From: Liolophura sinensis
Taxonomy: Eukaryota; Mollusca; Polyplacophora; Chitonida; Chitonidae
DNA: 64,000 nt
Direction of reading: 5' to 3'
Assembly (NCBI RefSeq): GCF_032854445.1
Contig: NC_088298.1
Location: 9,971,504-10,035,503, forward strand
Made by a program: the position numbers and the translations under genes. The notes below the pieces were generated by a model. It was given only the letters and a program-made list of their open reading frames with translations, made no database searches and was not told the DNA's origin. Position 1 is the first letter of the stretch, and each line of letters begins with the position of its first letter. Shown here piece after piece: positions 10,159 through 20,829 of this stretch.

Positions 10159-10648
10159 TCACTCAACCTGCTGAGCGGGGAGGAGAGAAAAAAAAATAAA
10201 ATAAAAAGAAATTACAGGGCCGTGTTTCCCACGTTGATGGGTCCGCCAATCCCACAACCGGTAGAAAGACTTCTCACAGTCGTCACAATGCCACACACGT
10301 TCTTTTTTGTTTCCATGTCGCTGTTGATGGCGGATCAAATGTTCTCGGCGAAAAAACGCCCGGTTACAGGTCGGGCAGGTGAATTTTTTTTGTTTGGGGC
10401 TGGTGATGCTTCCGCTGGTGCCGGAGCCAGTTACGCCGCAGGGTAAAGTGCTTGGCATACACCCGGCAAGTCAATGTCTTCTCCGTCTTCTTCTTCTCCT
10501 TATCACCGTGCTGTGTTTTTTGATGCCGTAGCCAGCTATCGCGTCGGGTAAATCCTCGATCGCACACCCTGCAGGTAAATACCTTCTCCAATTTCTTCTC
10601 CTCCAACTTCTTCTTCTCCATATCACCCTCAAAATCCTCTCGGTCCAT
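10159..10648 (-). pseudogene. Four-finger C2H2 zinc-finger gene, one frameshift
   Basis: From the ATG at 10648 the protein is Lys/Glu-rich and then carries four fingers: FTCRVCDRGFTRRDSWLRHQ, LTCRVYAKHFTLRRNWLRHQ (second Cys replaced by Tyr), FTCPTCNRAFFRREHLIRHQ and WHCDDCEKSFYRLWDWRTHQ. The first two lie in one frame (10648-10364) and the last two in another. The frame changes in a run of eight T at about 10383-10390, so a single-base homopolymer error, biological or in the assembly, would explain it. C2H2 proteins bind DNA or RNA. A decayed relative lies at 21603-21845, which suggests this gene travelled with the virus-like element. Confidence 0.7.
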
Positions 10649-10780
10649 CGTAGGTTGTTTACTCGCTCGCTCGGTGTCTTCAGGTGAAGTGATTTGCTAC
10701 TGCTGCACCTGTCTTTTTGTACCTGAGACACGCGTAGTGATACATAACCTCACCACGCCCATCGCCATCCGCGCACGTGA

Positions 10781-10821
10781 AATAGTCCCCTTACATAAGC
10801 GAAAATAGTCCCCTTACATAA
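10781..10821 (+). repeat. Short direct repeat AAATAGTCCCCTTACATAA
   Basis: Two exact 19-base copies at about 10780-10799 and 10803-10821, upstream of the C2H2 gene start on the minus strand. They could be regulatory. From 10650 to 11250 I see no gene. Confidence 0.65.
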
Positions 10822-11649
10822 ACCGATTGGTTCATCTTTCCCCCCGTCTCCCCACGGGTAGGTCCGTTTTGCGGGCCCTCCATTGGGTCGTTTTGGGGCA
10901 AATCCGGCTCACCCATTTGTCCGTTTTGGCGCCAGGGAGCTCTTTTCGAGCTGTCCCACTCAACTTTACAAACCGACGTTTTGCCTCTTTTTTTCCCCCT
11001 ATACTGGTATACTATACTCTAGTCTACTACACACATCACATACGCCCCGCGGCGTGGAAAAAACCCACCAAACCTCCCCAGCGAAGGGGCTGGCAGGTGT
11101 GACGTCACCACCAATCTGCCCAGCCTACCCCAGCCGGGGCATCAACACCCGCCGCCCCAAAACCACAAAAACCGCCGCCCCAAAACGGCACCAAACGTAC
11201 ATTCTCAACTACTAACAAGTATCTCAGTCGCGCTTTAATTGCAACTGTTCATAAAGCAGAGATGCCAACCTCAACTTAAGTCAATTTGTAGTCTGGTAAA
11301 CAAAATCTGTAGTTTACTGTCATTAACACCCACATAATGGGAGTGGGCGAGTGACTGATGTTTCACGTCGTGTTTAACAGTATTTCAGTCATGACGACAG
11401 TCCGACACGGACAGCATGGGGGTGAGTGGATATGCCAACTCTGGAGGAAATGAAAAATAAATAAAAAATCAAAGCAATTTCTTTAATGCTTCAAGCTTTA
11501 TTTTTCCAATACAAAAAAGAAGTCCTTTGCCACAAAAACACTTTCTGTAGACTTCTGTCATGTGTGTATTTGTGTTGTATCGCCTTGAAGATTAACACTA
11601 CTGGAATACTTAAGATATTAACAATTAGTATCCATCACTGTGACTGTCT

Positions 11650-14437
11650 CTACTCAATTGAATTAAGACCCCTGTAAGTGGCACTCTTGGCCATTGATAA
11701 AAAGTCTGCAGTAAACTCTTGTTGAAAACAGGGTTTGTCTCTGGCTTGCATGTCAGTTTTTGTGATCATTAGACTCTGAAGCAGGGGAACACCCATATTG
11801 GGACGGAATTCTGTCTGGTTCTTACGCACAGTGGAGAAAATTCTCTCAGAATCAGCATTGCTGTGAGGGATTACCAGTATTCCCAACATCACATGTGACA
11901 ACACTTTGTACTTTGGCTGTGTGGTATCCAGTTGCTTTAACCGTCCTAACAAATGCCAAGACTGGTCAATTCTCATGTCTGGGTCCACTGAAGGCAGCGG
12001 ATCTACCTGGTACATAAGAAACTCCATCTGCAAGTCATCTTCTGTGGCATCATCTGGCATTGTACAGGGAAACCTATGCACAAAGTATAGTAGGTCAGAG
12101 AACTTTGCCTCTGTTCTCATCTGGATATTAACAACATTGGCGTTTTGCAGCACAGGGTCATTGAGAGGGAATTTTTGAGCAATATAAGTGGCAGCAGTTG
12201 CATAGTATTTCCTCACACTGTCAAAGAACAGGTTTCTGTCCTTAGCGGTCATCAGGCCCTGTTCCTTGCACTGCTCCATGTAACACCTGGCATTTTGTCC
12301 GAGGACGATATCTTCTCTGGACTTCTGCAATTTTCTCTCATGGAAGTCAAGAGTCTGCAAGTTTTCAGCTTTGGTGATGGCATCTGGAGTAATAAACCTA
12401 ACCAGCAACTTGGTTAGAAATGTGACACACTTAGAGTGAACCAAGTGGATCATGGGTTCCTCTCTCTGTAGCACTAGGTTCATGGTGTTGAATGTTGGAA
12501 TAGCTGCTTGTAGGAAAAGGCAGTAGAGCTTGGTGTTTGGATCTGTCAAGGCATGCAGAACTCTCTCAGGTCTTGACTTGAAGTTGCCACTGGAAGTGTC
12601 TTTCTGCAATTGTAAAAGAAAAGAAAATTGGTTTAAAAACAAATAAAAAGCATAAAAAATTTATATTAAACAGTGGTGATATGGTTGCTTGGATGTCTAA
12701 TGTCCTATCCACTGTGCACAACTAATGCATCATTGAGGGCTGTACATTACTGTGTGTGACAGTATTTTTCATATACATGTACAATACATATCTACTCTAA
12801 ACATTAACAATTGCTTTTTTTATTGAAGCGGAGGAATGTTCATATCATATGTACATTCCTCCACTTCAATACATGTTAGGGGGGACAATTTGTTAAGGGA
12901 AAGATACCTCCATCGCCCATATTGGCCTAAATTAATACACATATCATATGTGTAAATAAATTATAAGGAATCACATATCTGAATACGTGTTGTTATTTTT
13001 TTCTACATACATTAAGCCAACATGGGAGATAGAGGTATCTTTCCCTTAGCAAACTGTCTCCAACATGTATGAAAATTATGAAAGGCATTAACACTATGTT
13101 TCTTAATTGTTGATGGGATAAAAAAACATACCAATCACCCATTCCTCATAACTTTAGACATGTTAGAGGGCAGGAAAGCTGTTTACAAACTTTATACAGT
13201 CTGTATATTTAAGAAGCTACAGAAAACAATTGTGGTTATTAAATATAAAAAAATATGAATTTCATATTGATTTGCAACTGAACTACAGGTTTATGTAACA
13301 GATTACCTTAGTTAGCTTCCGTTTGCGACCGGTTTTCACTGAAGTAGCACACTCCTGCTCAAAGAACTGAGAAAGTGGCTCCCACATCTTCAACAGCCTG
13401 TCAATTGAAGCGGCTAGTGACAGCCAACGAGTGTTTGTATGCTTTAGAATTCTTAAAGTGTCACTTCCACATTGTTCTTGAAACTCCATCAAGCTCTTGG
13501 TTCTGTTGGAGCTTTTCTCAATGTAGAAGTATACATCAACAAGCAACTCCTCAATGTTTGATACATGATTGATCTCACTGGCTGCTTTGGATGCAGCAAG
13601 GTGGCACAGATGACATGCACAACCAGTCACAAAGATATCTGGATGCTCCTGAATGACAAACCCTGCCATACCTTTATTTCGTCCCATCATCACATTTGCA
13701 TTGTCACTACAAAAAGCCACACACTTTCTCCATTCTGAGTGTTCCTTCACTTCATTATCCAATAGTTTGAAAATATTTTCACCTGTACTACGCCCGTCAC
13801 ATGCTGGGAGGCTTAAAAGTCCAGTCAATACTCTACCGACAGCTGGATCATAATATCTAATGACAACTGGGTATATTTGATTAGAATACCCTCTATCATT
13901 GCTGCCATCAGTAGCGATGCCAAAGACATTGTCCACAATCAGTTGTGACAATTTTTGAACACAATCCTTAGACATCTCATGAATGATGTGAGTAGTTTTG
14001 GTTCGTTTACAAGCGAATGACTTGGCGATTTTCCTGTCTGGAAACATCTTATACATTAGTGGCGAAAGTTTGTCAGCAGTGGCGACAGGTACGTTGCATT
14101 CAACTAGAAAACTAGTCATCAGACATTCTGCCTTGATAACAGAGTTGTCAGAGCCACTCGACCGTGTGACTGTCATGAAGTTCTCGATCGAATGGGTCGC
14201 ACTTGCTGTGTTGATGTTGTCTCTGTGTTTCGGCGAAGCGATGTGAGTTTTTATATCGTACTGGCCACTGTGTCGGACCGAAATGTCACTATTGCAAACT
14301 GTACACGTCGCGTAATGTACTCCCTTCTTCGATGGCCGAATACAGGGCCACATGGATGTATATTTATCATTGAACCGCTGATTATTCTTTCCCTGAAGTT
14401 GCTGAACGCCTTCCATCATCCTTCTGGCTTCGGTCAT
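11650..14437 (-). CDS. hAT-like transposase, two exons
   Basis: Exon 1 runs 14437-13307 and exon 2 12603-11650. The donor AAG|GTAATC and the acceptor TTTTACAATTGCAG|A keep the frame, giving about 690 residues without a stop. The N-terminus has a BED-like zinc finger (CTVCNSDIS...HIASPKH, about residues 44-70). The RNase H-like core shows GIATDGSND, a CSDNANVMMGRNKG segment, then CHLCHLA and TRWLSLAASIDRL. The C-terminus carries the hAT dimerisation motif PHSNADSERIFSTVRKN. It would cut and paste the element through its terminal repeats in the nucleus. No defect is visible, so this may be an active or recently active copy, or a domesticated one; the intact ends favour a transposon. Confidence 0.85.
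12822..12870. repeat. Hairpin in the hAT intron
   Basis: Arms of 18 bases (12822-12839 and 12853-12870) are complementary except for one position, with a 13-base loop. It directly abuts the MITE. Confidence 0.7.
12869..13070. mobile_element. MITE of about 200 bp inside the hAT intron
   Basis: Long imperfect inverted repeats of about 55 bases start at ATACATGTT (12869) and end at AACATGTAT (13070), sharing GCTAAGGGAAAGATACCTC-like bases. It has no coding capacity. The superfamily is unknown. It may be a later insertion into the intron. Confidence 0.65.
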
Positions 14438-14793
14438 GGCGGAAAACCTAACACACCTAGGAACAAGAACTTATGCATCTAGTTTACTCATTGGCCAGGT
14501 GTCCGAAAAAGCGCGAAAATCCAACCAATCAACGTTCGCGTTACACGCACTGACAAGGTTCATTCTCCCAGGATCGGCAGTTTTGGAAGCAACTAGGCCT
14601 TGCATGGAGACTGGGAAAGGGTTGTGTGAAAATACGGATTTCAACATCCGAAATATATATTTTTTGTACTTTCGACATTTTCGTAGTAGCATAATATATT
14701 TTTTTCGTAGTTTCATGGTAACTGGTCGTAGTGTTGTTTTCAAATGGAAAATTCGTATAAAATACGAAAAATTCGTATGTGTTGGCATCTCTG

Positions 14794-15117
14794 ATAAAGG
14801 CATCATGCTGATGATCATAACTACCTTCACGGCCCCTAGCCCCAGGTTAAGCGGTATTACATACAGTTTGAAAATGACGAGCGTTACAGACCATAACCGA
14901 TCAGACTGTGATTCAAAAGTAACGATTACGTGTTTCCCGTTGATATGTACAGATCTCATGCTACAAGAGGCGCCATCTATGATGTTACACATGACATACG
15001 AGATAGACGGTTACACTGGGCAACCAGCGCAATCTGTGTTGTTAAATATCATGCACGTGATAGACATGTACATAGGGATGACAGCGCCGTCTATGTGGTT
15101 GATCACAATGCAGATCG
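14794..15117. other. Short gap without a recognised gene
   Basis: The segment between the hAT element and the reverse transcriptase remnant has several open frames but none with a recognisable motif. GCGCCATCTATG and GCGCCGTCTATG recur near 14970 and 15085. Confidence 0.4.
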
Positions 15118-15600
15118 CTAGAGATTCTGAAAGCTCTGTCCATACCTTCCAACAAGCGTTTTATACTCATTGTAAAATTTGAGAAACTTAGAATGAAGGC
15201 GTTTGATGGAGTATCCTTGGCTAACTAGTTTTTCAACCAGCAACTTGTGACGCAGATTAAAGTCATCAAAATTAACGGAAGATCTGATAAATGTTACAAG
15301 ACGAGATATGTATACGCCATATGTAGGACCCTTTGGTATATTGTTATCTAAATAAGGATAACTTACAATATCAAAACTGAAATTATCCCTTTTGTCGTAA
15401 AGGCGGCGTGAAAGGAGACCTTGTTGGCCTTTGTACAAATATGGATCGAAATACGATGTACCATCAGGACTATCTGTTTTTTCTTTTAAATCCAACAAAG
15501 GCGGATAGATTTCCTTCATCGCTTCAGCAATATGGGGGTTATTTTAGTCGTATTCATATGAAAACAGGGATAGGTCTGCCAAAAGAGGCGTACAATTGGT
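15118..15600 (-). pseudogene. Reverse transcriptase remnant, C-terminal half
   Basis: Minus-strand reading starts at the pogo insertion with the RT segment GTNCTPLLADLSLFSYEYD, then a stop, then a frame (15519-15118) with GTSYFDPYLY, KLYDKRD-like RLYDKRDNFSFDIVSYPYLD and IPKGPTYGVYIS. This is the C-terminal signature of an RT family frequent in lancelet and mollusc genomes. The YxDD catalytic motif, expected between SYEYD and the NNPH segment, is missing, apparently by deletion. The RT lineage is uncertain; Penelope-like is one possibility. Confidence 0.65.
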
Positions 15601-15601
15601 A

Positions 15602-18260
15602 GGGGAGACCGGGGCTAGTTGGAACATTTTTCAATAAATTGTCAGGAGATTTTTTGCTTACAGGCAGAAACAAATGCACTTGCATGTGTATGAAAGAACA
15701 AACACTGGGCTATATGTTAACAGCATGGGTTGGGTCTCAGCTAGGTACAAGAGGCATGTGATTAAAGATATAAAAGTGTGGTTTCCTGTTTCAACCTGCC
15801 CCGGTTGCGTGGTAAGTTGGTACACTCCAAGGGTAAGTTGGACCAGATGTAAGCTAAAGAGAGCGAAACAATAAACAGTAGCTATGATGGAAAGGGTTCA
15901 TCTTTATTCCAAATAATGCCATCCTCAAAATGTAGGCAAAAGAAACAAATTTGAACCATTTTACTGCCTGAACAGAATTTATAGAACTTGGGTTAGGGCA
16001 CCATTTTAAAATCAAGTTAACTTTTTAAAAAACACCCTGAGAACAGAGGAATTGCTGGCTCACTTCTGAGCAACAGTGCAAGGCTGGTTATTTCCAAAGA
16101 AAAAAAAACTTTACACTGGATCGTAAGAGGAAAGATCTAAAGCAAATGTCATTTTCGCAGCACAACGCTTGGTTCCTCCTAGGGTGGTTGGCCGCGGTAG
16201 TTTGAGAACAATGGCATCTTGTGAATGATTCCCTATCTCTTCGCGATCTGGGAAGACAAATGTCATTTGTCCATGTCTGCGCTGGTCAGCTCTACGCAGG
16301 AACTTAGTAGTTATTTCAAATTCATCCACTTTGTTTTGTATCTGCCCAACATAATAAGCCTTGGATTTCTTGCCAACATATTCCACAAGGATGAAGTCGT
16401 CTTTTTCAAAGGTGTCAGGATCGACATCAAAATCCTCATCAAAAGACGGCTCAGAGGAGTGTTCGGATGGCTCAATCGATGAGGTTTCAGTGTCCGAATC
16501 CTCTTCCTCCTCCTCCTCAGGCTTCTGATTTCTACGGCTCCGTTTGCGTTTTGCCAGTTCACGCCTTTGTTCGTCCCGTCTTAGCTCTTCTTTCTCCGGA
16601 GTGTCCGTCAAAATTCGGGTACGACCTCGTTTGCGACCTTTGGCTGAGGATTTCCTTGGACCTGCTGTTGTGAACGGCCTCACATCTTCAGGGGACATTG
16701 GTCTGCTGCTTGGCCCTGGTGACGTATCATGGCCCTGCCTCGCCTCTGTAACAACTTGACTAGTGGAAGGTTGCGGGACATCTTCGTCTGTCTCAGGGAT
16801 TTCCGGGTTTGGGCGGTCTGTGACGCTGGACGGCAGAAATTCCTCGTCACCAAAAACATTTCTGTTGAACGGAAAAATTCCTGACACCCTGAACCCCGAC
16901 TGGATGTTGGCTTGTGTCATTGCAAGAGGGAATGCTTCCTTCACAATGCCCGGTATATCATATATGGTTAATCTCTTCCCTTTGTTCATCATCAGCCATG
17001 CATCACACCCGCTGTTGTAAAACTTTTTGAGTGGGAAATAAACACTACGGTCAAGGGGCTGAAACTTGTGAGAACAATGAGGAGGGAACGACAGCATGAC
17101 AACACCAGAGTTCTTAGCAAAGTCCAAAATGTCGACACTTACATGAGAGTCATGATTATCCAGCAGAAGCAAAACCGGTTGTTCTGGGGAGCAGCGTGTG
17201 TGTTTTACAAAATGCTCCATAAATTTGAAGTTGTTGAAGAATGTGTCGGCATTGTGGCGATTGAAACTTGTTGCTCTCCCTAAAGAGGTGGCTTCCGGTG
17301 TACGAAGGGAAATGTTCTTGTGTCGTTTAAGGAACCCGGTAAACCATTCCACGCCTGCTATTTTAGCCTCAGTCCAGTTCTCCGGAATTTTTCTCTCCAG
17401 TTTGATAGCAAAGTCATACGCCAACTTACGCACTTCTTTCGGACATAAGCCGTAATAGAGGTTAGACGCCTTCAGAAGGTAAGCAACTAACATAACTTCT
17501 TCTTCTGTGCTGAAAACTTGCCTACTCTTTACATAGCCGACTGTGAGGATAGGGGCCGTTGTTTCATTTAATTGAAGTGGCGCACACCTGAGCTTGTGAC
17601 AATATCGCCTCAGGGTGGTATGTGGGATATTGTAATCCTTGGCAACTGATCTGCATGGTTTCATGTCATGAACAACCTCGTTGGCAGCTCGAAGCATAAC
17701 ATCTGCTGGCGTTCCAGCCCTGTTTGTTTTGCGTTTATACTTTCTCATGTCTGAAAATAAGGAAAATCATACATGAAGTGTTGAGGTAGAACATTTTACG
17801 GGCCAGCTGGTTACTGGGGCAGGTTGGAACAGGTATGGGGTAAGTTGGCCCATGGACCAACTTGCCCCATCCTGACTGTTCCAACTTGCCCCGCGGTGAC
17901 CTTTGACATTCAACCGTTTAAAATTTCAACAACAACAACGCACTTTACAAAACAAAACCATCAATTTAAAGAATGATCATGGCACATTTCCATGGTATTA
18001 CCTCATTCTTAAAATTTAATGCAGATTAGATTAACGAAGCAAAAGACATGTCTAGCTAATATTTACTGGGATCCACCAAAAAGTGAAAAATCAAACCTCA
18101 TTTGTCTGCCAGCATCAGTTGTCATTGAACACAAAATGGCCACCTGCATATCAGTTGTCTCCCTTTCCTGACACCAGTGACGAGGGCGCTGCTGCTTGAT
18201 ATTATGAAATAATTGGGGTGTTCCAACTTACCCCATGGTCCAACTTGCCCCGGTCTCCCC
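15602..18260 (-). mobile_element. pogo-like (Tc1/mariner group) transposon
   Basis: Inverted repeats of about 24 bp start GGGGAGACCGGGGC at 15602 and end with the complement at 18260. TA flanks both sides (15600-15601 and 18261-18262), the canonical Tc1/mariner duplication. Further copies of a GGGGTAAGTTGG-type motif lie inside both ends (near 15810-15840 and 17835-17890, and 18220-18245). Removing the element plus one TA restores the RT reading frame exactly, so it landed inside a retroelement. Confidence 0.9.
16111..17748 (-). CDS. pogo-like transposase with in-frame internal deletion
   Basis: The 545-residue frame starts at the ATG at 17748. An HTH (psq-type) domain spans about residues 8-55 (AANEVVHDMKPCRSVAKDY, TTLRRYCHKL). 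A CENP-B-type HTH follows to about 150 (WFTGFLKRHKNISLRTPEA). The DDE part has LLLLDNHDSH, FPPHCSHKFQPLD and GFRVSGIFPFNRNVF. The segment that normally carries the first catalytic Asp (a YNxDE-type motif) is absent: NNFK is joined directly to FMEHFVKHTRC near 17232, a loss of about 100 residues that keeps the frame. The C-terminus is basic then acidic (EEEEEED) and ends in a chromatin-reader-like segment (DDFILVEYVGKKSKAYYVGQI). It should bind DNA but not cut it. Confidence 0.85.
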   Translation of the reverse strand: MRKYKRKTNRAGTPADVMLRAANEVVHDMKPCRSVAKDYNIPHTTLRRYCHKLRCAPLQLNETTAPILTVGYVKSRQVFSTEEEVMLVAYLLKASNLYYGLCPKEVRKLAYDFAIKLERKIPENWTEAKIAGVEWFTGFLKRHKNISLRTPEATSLGRATSFNRHNADTFFNNFKFMEHFVKHTRCSPEQPVLLLLDNHDSHVSVDILDFAKNSGVVMLSFPPHCSHKFQPLDRSVYFPLKKFYNSGCDAWLMMNKGKRLTIYDIPGIVKEAFPLAMTQANIQSGFRVSGIFPFNRNVFGDEEFLPSSVTDRPNPEIPETDEDVPQPSTSQVVTEARQGHDTSPGPSSRPMSPEDVRPFTTAGPRKSSAKGRKRGRTRILTDTPEKEELRRDEQRRELAKRKRSRRNQKPEEEEEEDSDTETSSIEPSEHSSEPSFDEDFDVDPDTFEKDDFILVEYVGKKSKAYYVGQIQNKVDEFEITTKFLRRADQRRHGQMTFVFPDREEIGNHSQDAIVLKLPRPTTLGGTKRCAAKMTFALDLSSYDPV

Positions 18261-18262
18261 TA

Positions 18263-18925
18263 CCCATTGGAATACATATGCACAGTTGGTAAATAGTATC
18301 CCCGAATTTCACATAGATGTTATTAATGAGAAATTCAAGTAATTCAATAAATAATGTAACATCCCATGAGTGGCAACCTTTATAAAGAGTAGAACTAAAG
18401 AAAGCCTTATTGCTTCTGACGTTAATGTAACGTTGAACTGTTTTAGTAAATACCTAGAAAATTAACGACGATATTCTTTCAATAAGATCTTTGTGAGGAA
18501 TCGTAGTATAGACAGTAGAGAAATCCCATGTGGATACGTCTTTGTACGGTATATGCATATGAGCATCAAGTTTTTCTGTAAGACGTGTGGAGTTGTTAAG
18601 AATCTACATGCAGTTGACACCTGATTTTTTGTTATGGCACAACTATACTTATTCCAAAATGACTTTAGTTCTTGTAACGCTCTCGTAAGTAGGGTTGACA
18701 AGAGTTTGGTGGTACAGCTTCTTGAACCCGCAATAAATCGAGCCTTGTATGAGGATTTATGCATTTTAGGAATCCAGTAAAGTTGTGGTATTTCTGTATG
18801 ACGGGTAGGTATATCTAGGCGCCTTTCTTTAAGAAAGGTTTTGTGTTTGTTAAATAGTTCCTCCAGAGTACATGTCGTAGCAGAATACGTGGATGTCGTT
18901 GTAGATGCACACAGCTCTTGAACAA
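18263..18925 (-). pseudogene. Reverse transcriptase remnant, N-terminal half
   Basis: On the minus strand the sequence reads QLYWIPKMHKSSYKARFIAG and SCTTKLLSTLLTRALQ (18764-18650). After frame changes follows WDFSTVYTTIPH near 18500, the RT motif A with its catalytic Asp. It ends at the pogo insertion in the codon run for MG. With 15118-15600 it formed one RT gene. Several frameshifts make it non-functional irrespective of the insertion. Confidence 0.65.
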
Positions 18926-19190
18926 GAATTTGATAATAATAATTTTTGCAAATAAAGATGACATTATTAAGAGCCGTTACTATCCTGGCATTATCACTGA
19001 TGTTGACGAAGAGGATGGTGAAGTTAAATGCATGTCGTCAGTCGGAGACAGCAGATTTTACTGGCCCATTTATGATGACATCATCAGATATCCTCACGAG
19101 ATTACGTCTATCATCGATGAGCCACAGAAAATAGGAAGTCGCCTTGCAGAAATTGCAACAAACACCTGGGCCTTAATAAACGCTGAGTAA
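18918..19190 (+). pseudogene. Fragment of a transposon-associated C-terminal domain
   Basis: The frame contains SRYYPGIITDVDEEDGEVKC, a MSSVGDSRFYWP segment and a stop at TAA (19188-19190). The same kind of domain (xYxGxI...FxFPxxxD) ends the pogo-like transposase in this window and many other transposon proteins. I see no upstream exon. It could be the 3' exon of an otherwise lost element on the plus strand. Confidence 0.4.
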
Positions 19191-20600
19191 TATGGGACAT
19201 ACTTGCAGGCTGTCATCAGGCTTATGCACCAGTGGGAAATAGATAAGTAAATAGCTATCATGAGTATTATACAGTAATTGTTTTTGTTGATTAATTACGG
19301 TTAATTGACCAAGACAATAGCAGGACTGTGCAGTGGATATAATCCTGTAGGTTTGTTTTCGATGATTGAATATGGTTATGTGACTAGTACTATGTAATGG
19401 AATTGAGCTACAGATACCAGCCTGTATTCTATATGAAAAGTCCACTTTATTCATTTTGTAACCTGTTTATGTACTATAAGCATATATTCTTCCTTGAGGT
19501 GAACCTTCGAGAGTTTATGTATAACACTCAGCCAAGTATTCATTTGTTTGATGTTTTACGCCGTACTCAAGAATATTTCACTTATTCGACGGCGTCGAGC
19601 ACTATGATGGTTCTGCCAAGTACAATAGCTGTATTAATATCTGAAACGCTACAGCATGTGTTAAATGATAACAAAAACGTGATACATTCACTTTGTTATA
19701 CCACATTCCTCGACCAGCTACAGTGGTAGAAACCCCATGATATAGTAGTAAGGGTTCTTTGGTATAATATTATATGGACAAGACTAGGCGTGTCGTGAAG
19801 TGTTAACTACGTTACTGTTGTCAACTAGGTCACCGCCCTGTCAACTATGTTACCATGATGTTTTTCTCAATATATTAAATAATGATTGAAATGTGCTTTC
19901 TGATTTATGTTTTTTTCAACCACTTATAACCAATTTATCATTTGAGTGAAGCTTGAATAGCTATACTCGCTCTCAGTTTTGTACATTTTGTTTAGTAGTT
20001 ATGAAGTAAAGAACTGCTGAAATGAATCATGCCTTGGAGTGTCATAATAGCTAATCTACTTGAATGCAAGGTAAAACTGTATATTGTTTACACATAAGGG
20101 ACATAAACTGTAACTCTGTTTTCTGTACTGTTTAGGTTCTCTAACTATACTCAATTGAAGTACGCATGTCTGTAGCGTAAGTGACAACTGATTTTCATAT
20201 GTCTATCGGTTTATCTACTGAAATTATTAAACTTTCACTTTGAATGTGTCCCACTGTGTTATTTTTAGTTCTTTAATCATTGCGGAAGATCAGTGAGTCA
20301 AAAAAATTTATTCCAACAGAGATACATCTGCTAATAGAAAAGCAAGCCAAAATATACAGCAGTGGTATAATGACTCAACTATGAAAGAAAACAGATACAC
20401 ATTAAATTATTAATGCACACTTGTTGAATAAAATGACTGCAAAGTAATTACTGCATGTAGATAGCCATTATTTTGTGTAGCAATGACATGATACTCAATT
20501 TAACAGGGTTAATATTGATTTGAAATAAAGGATTACCTTAGTGGTCACAACCAAGCTGTGAAAGCGCATATTGCACATTCTGACATTTCATATCTTATTG
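19191..20600. other. AT-rich stretch with one SINE scrap
   Basis: Apart from the SINE fragment at 19549-19620 I recognise no gene, RNA or repeat here. Open frames are short and without motifs. Confidence 0.4.
19549..19620 (-). mobile_element. SINE 3'-tail fragment
   Basis: The complement reads GTGAAATATTCTTGAGTACGG followed by CGTAAAACATC, the 3' end shared with the SINEs at 47420-47675 and 61996-62255. Confidence 0.65.
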
Positions 20601-20829
20601 GTTTTACATGTGCATTATACTTGGGGTAAAGAATATTTTACTCGTGGTAATACGGCAGTCAAGGTATTCGCGGACATCAGACAAAAACAGGTAGAACCAA
20701 AGGAAACCTCCTAGGAAGACAGCTTGAAATGCCAGTATGCACGCACTGTACATGTATATACACAAGTACAGGTGGTTACACTGCACCAGGAAATGGTGTA
20801 GACAGAACAAACGAATTTAGGGTATAAAA

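Larger units (their letters stand above)
11257..14793 (-). mobile_element. hAT-like DNA transposon, apparently complete
   Basis: The ends are inverted repeats CAGAGATGCCAAC (11257-11269 and 14781-14793). ATAAAG stands directly outside both ends (11251-11256 and 14794-14799), giving a 6-bp target duplication; hAT elements usually make 8 bp, although 5- and 6-bp types are known. The only gene is the two-exon transposase on the minus strand. Its intron holds a MITE. Confidence 0.8.

Noticed and set aside
14436-15182. Plus-strand frame of 248 residues
   Set aside because: It crosses the hAT terminal repeat and has no domain pattern; composition looks random.
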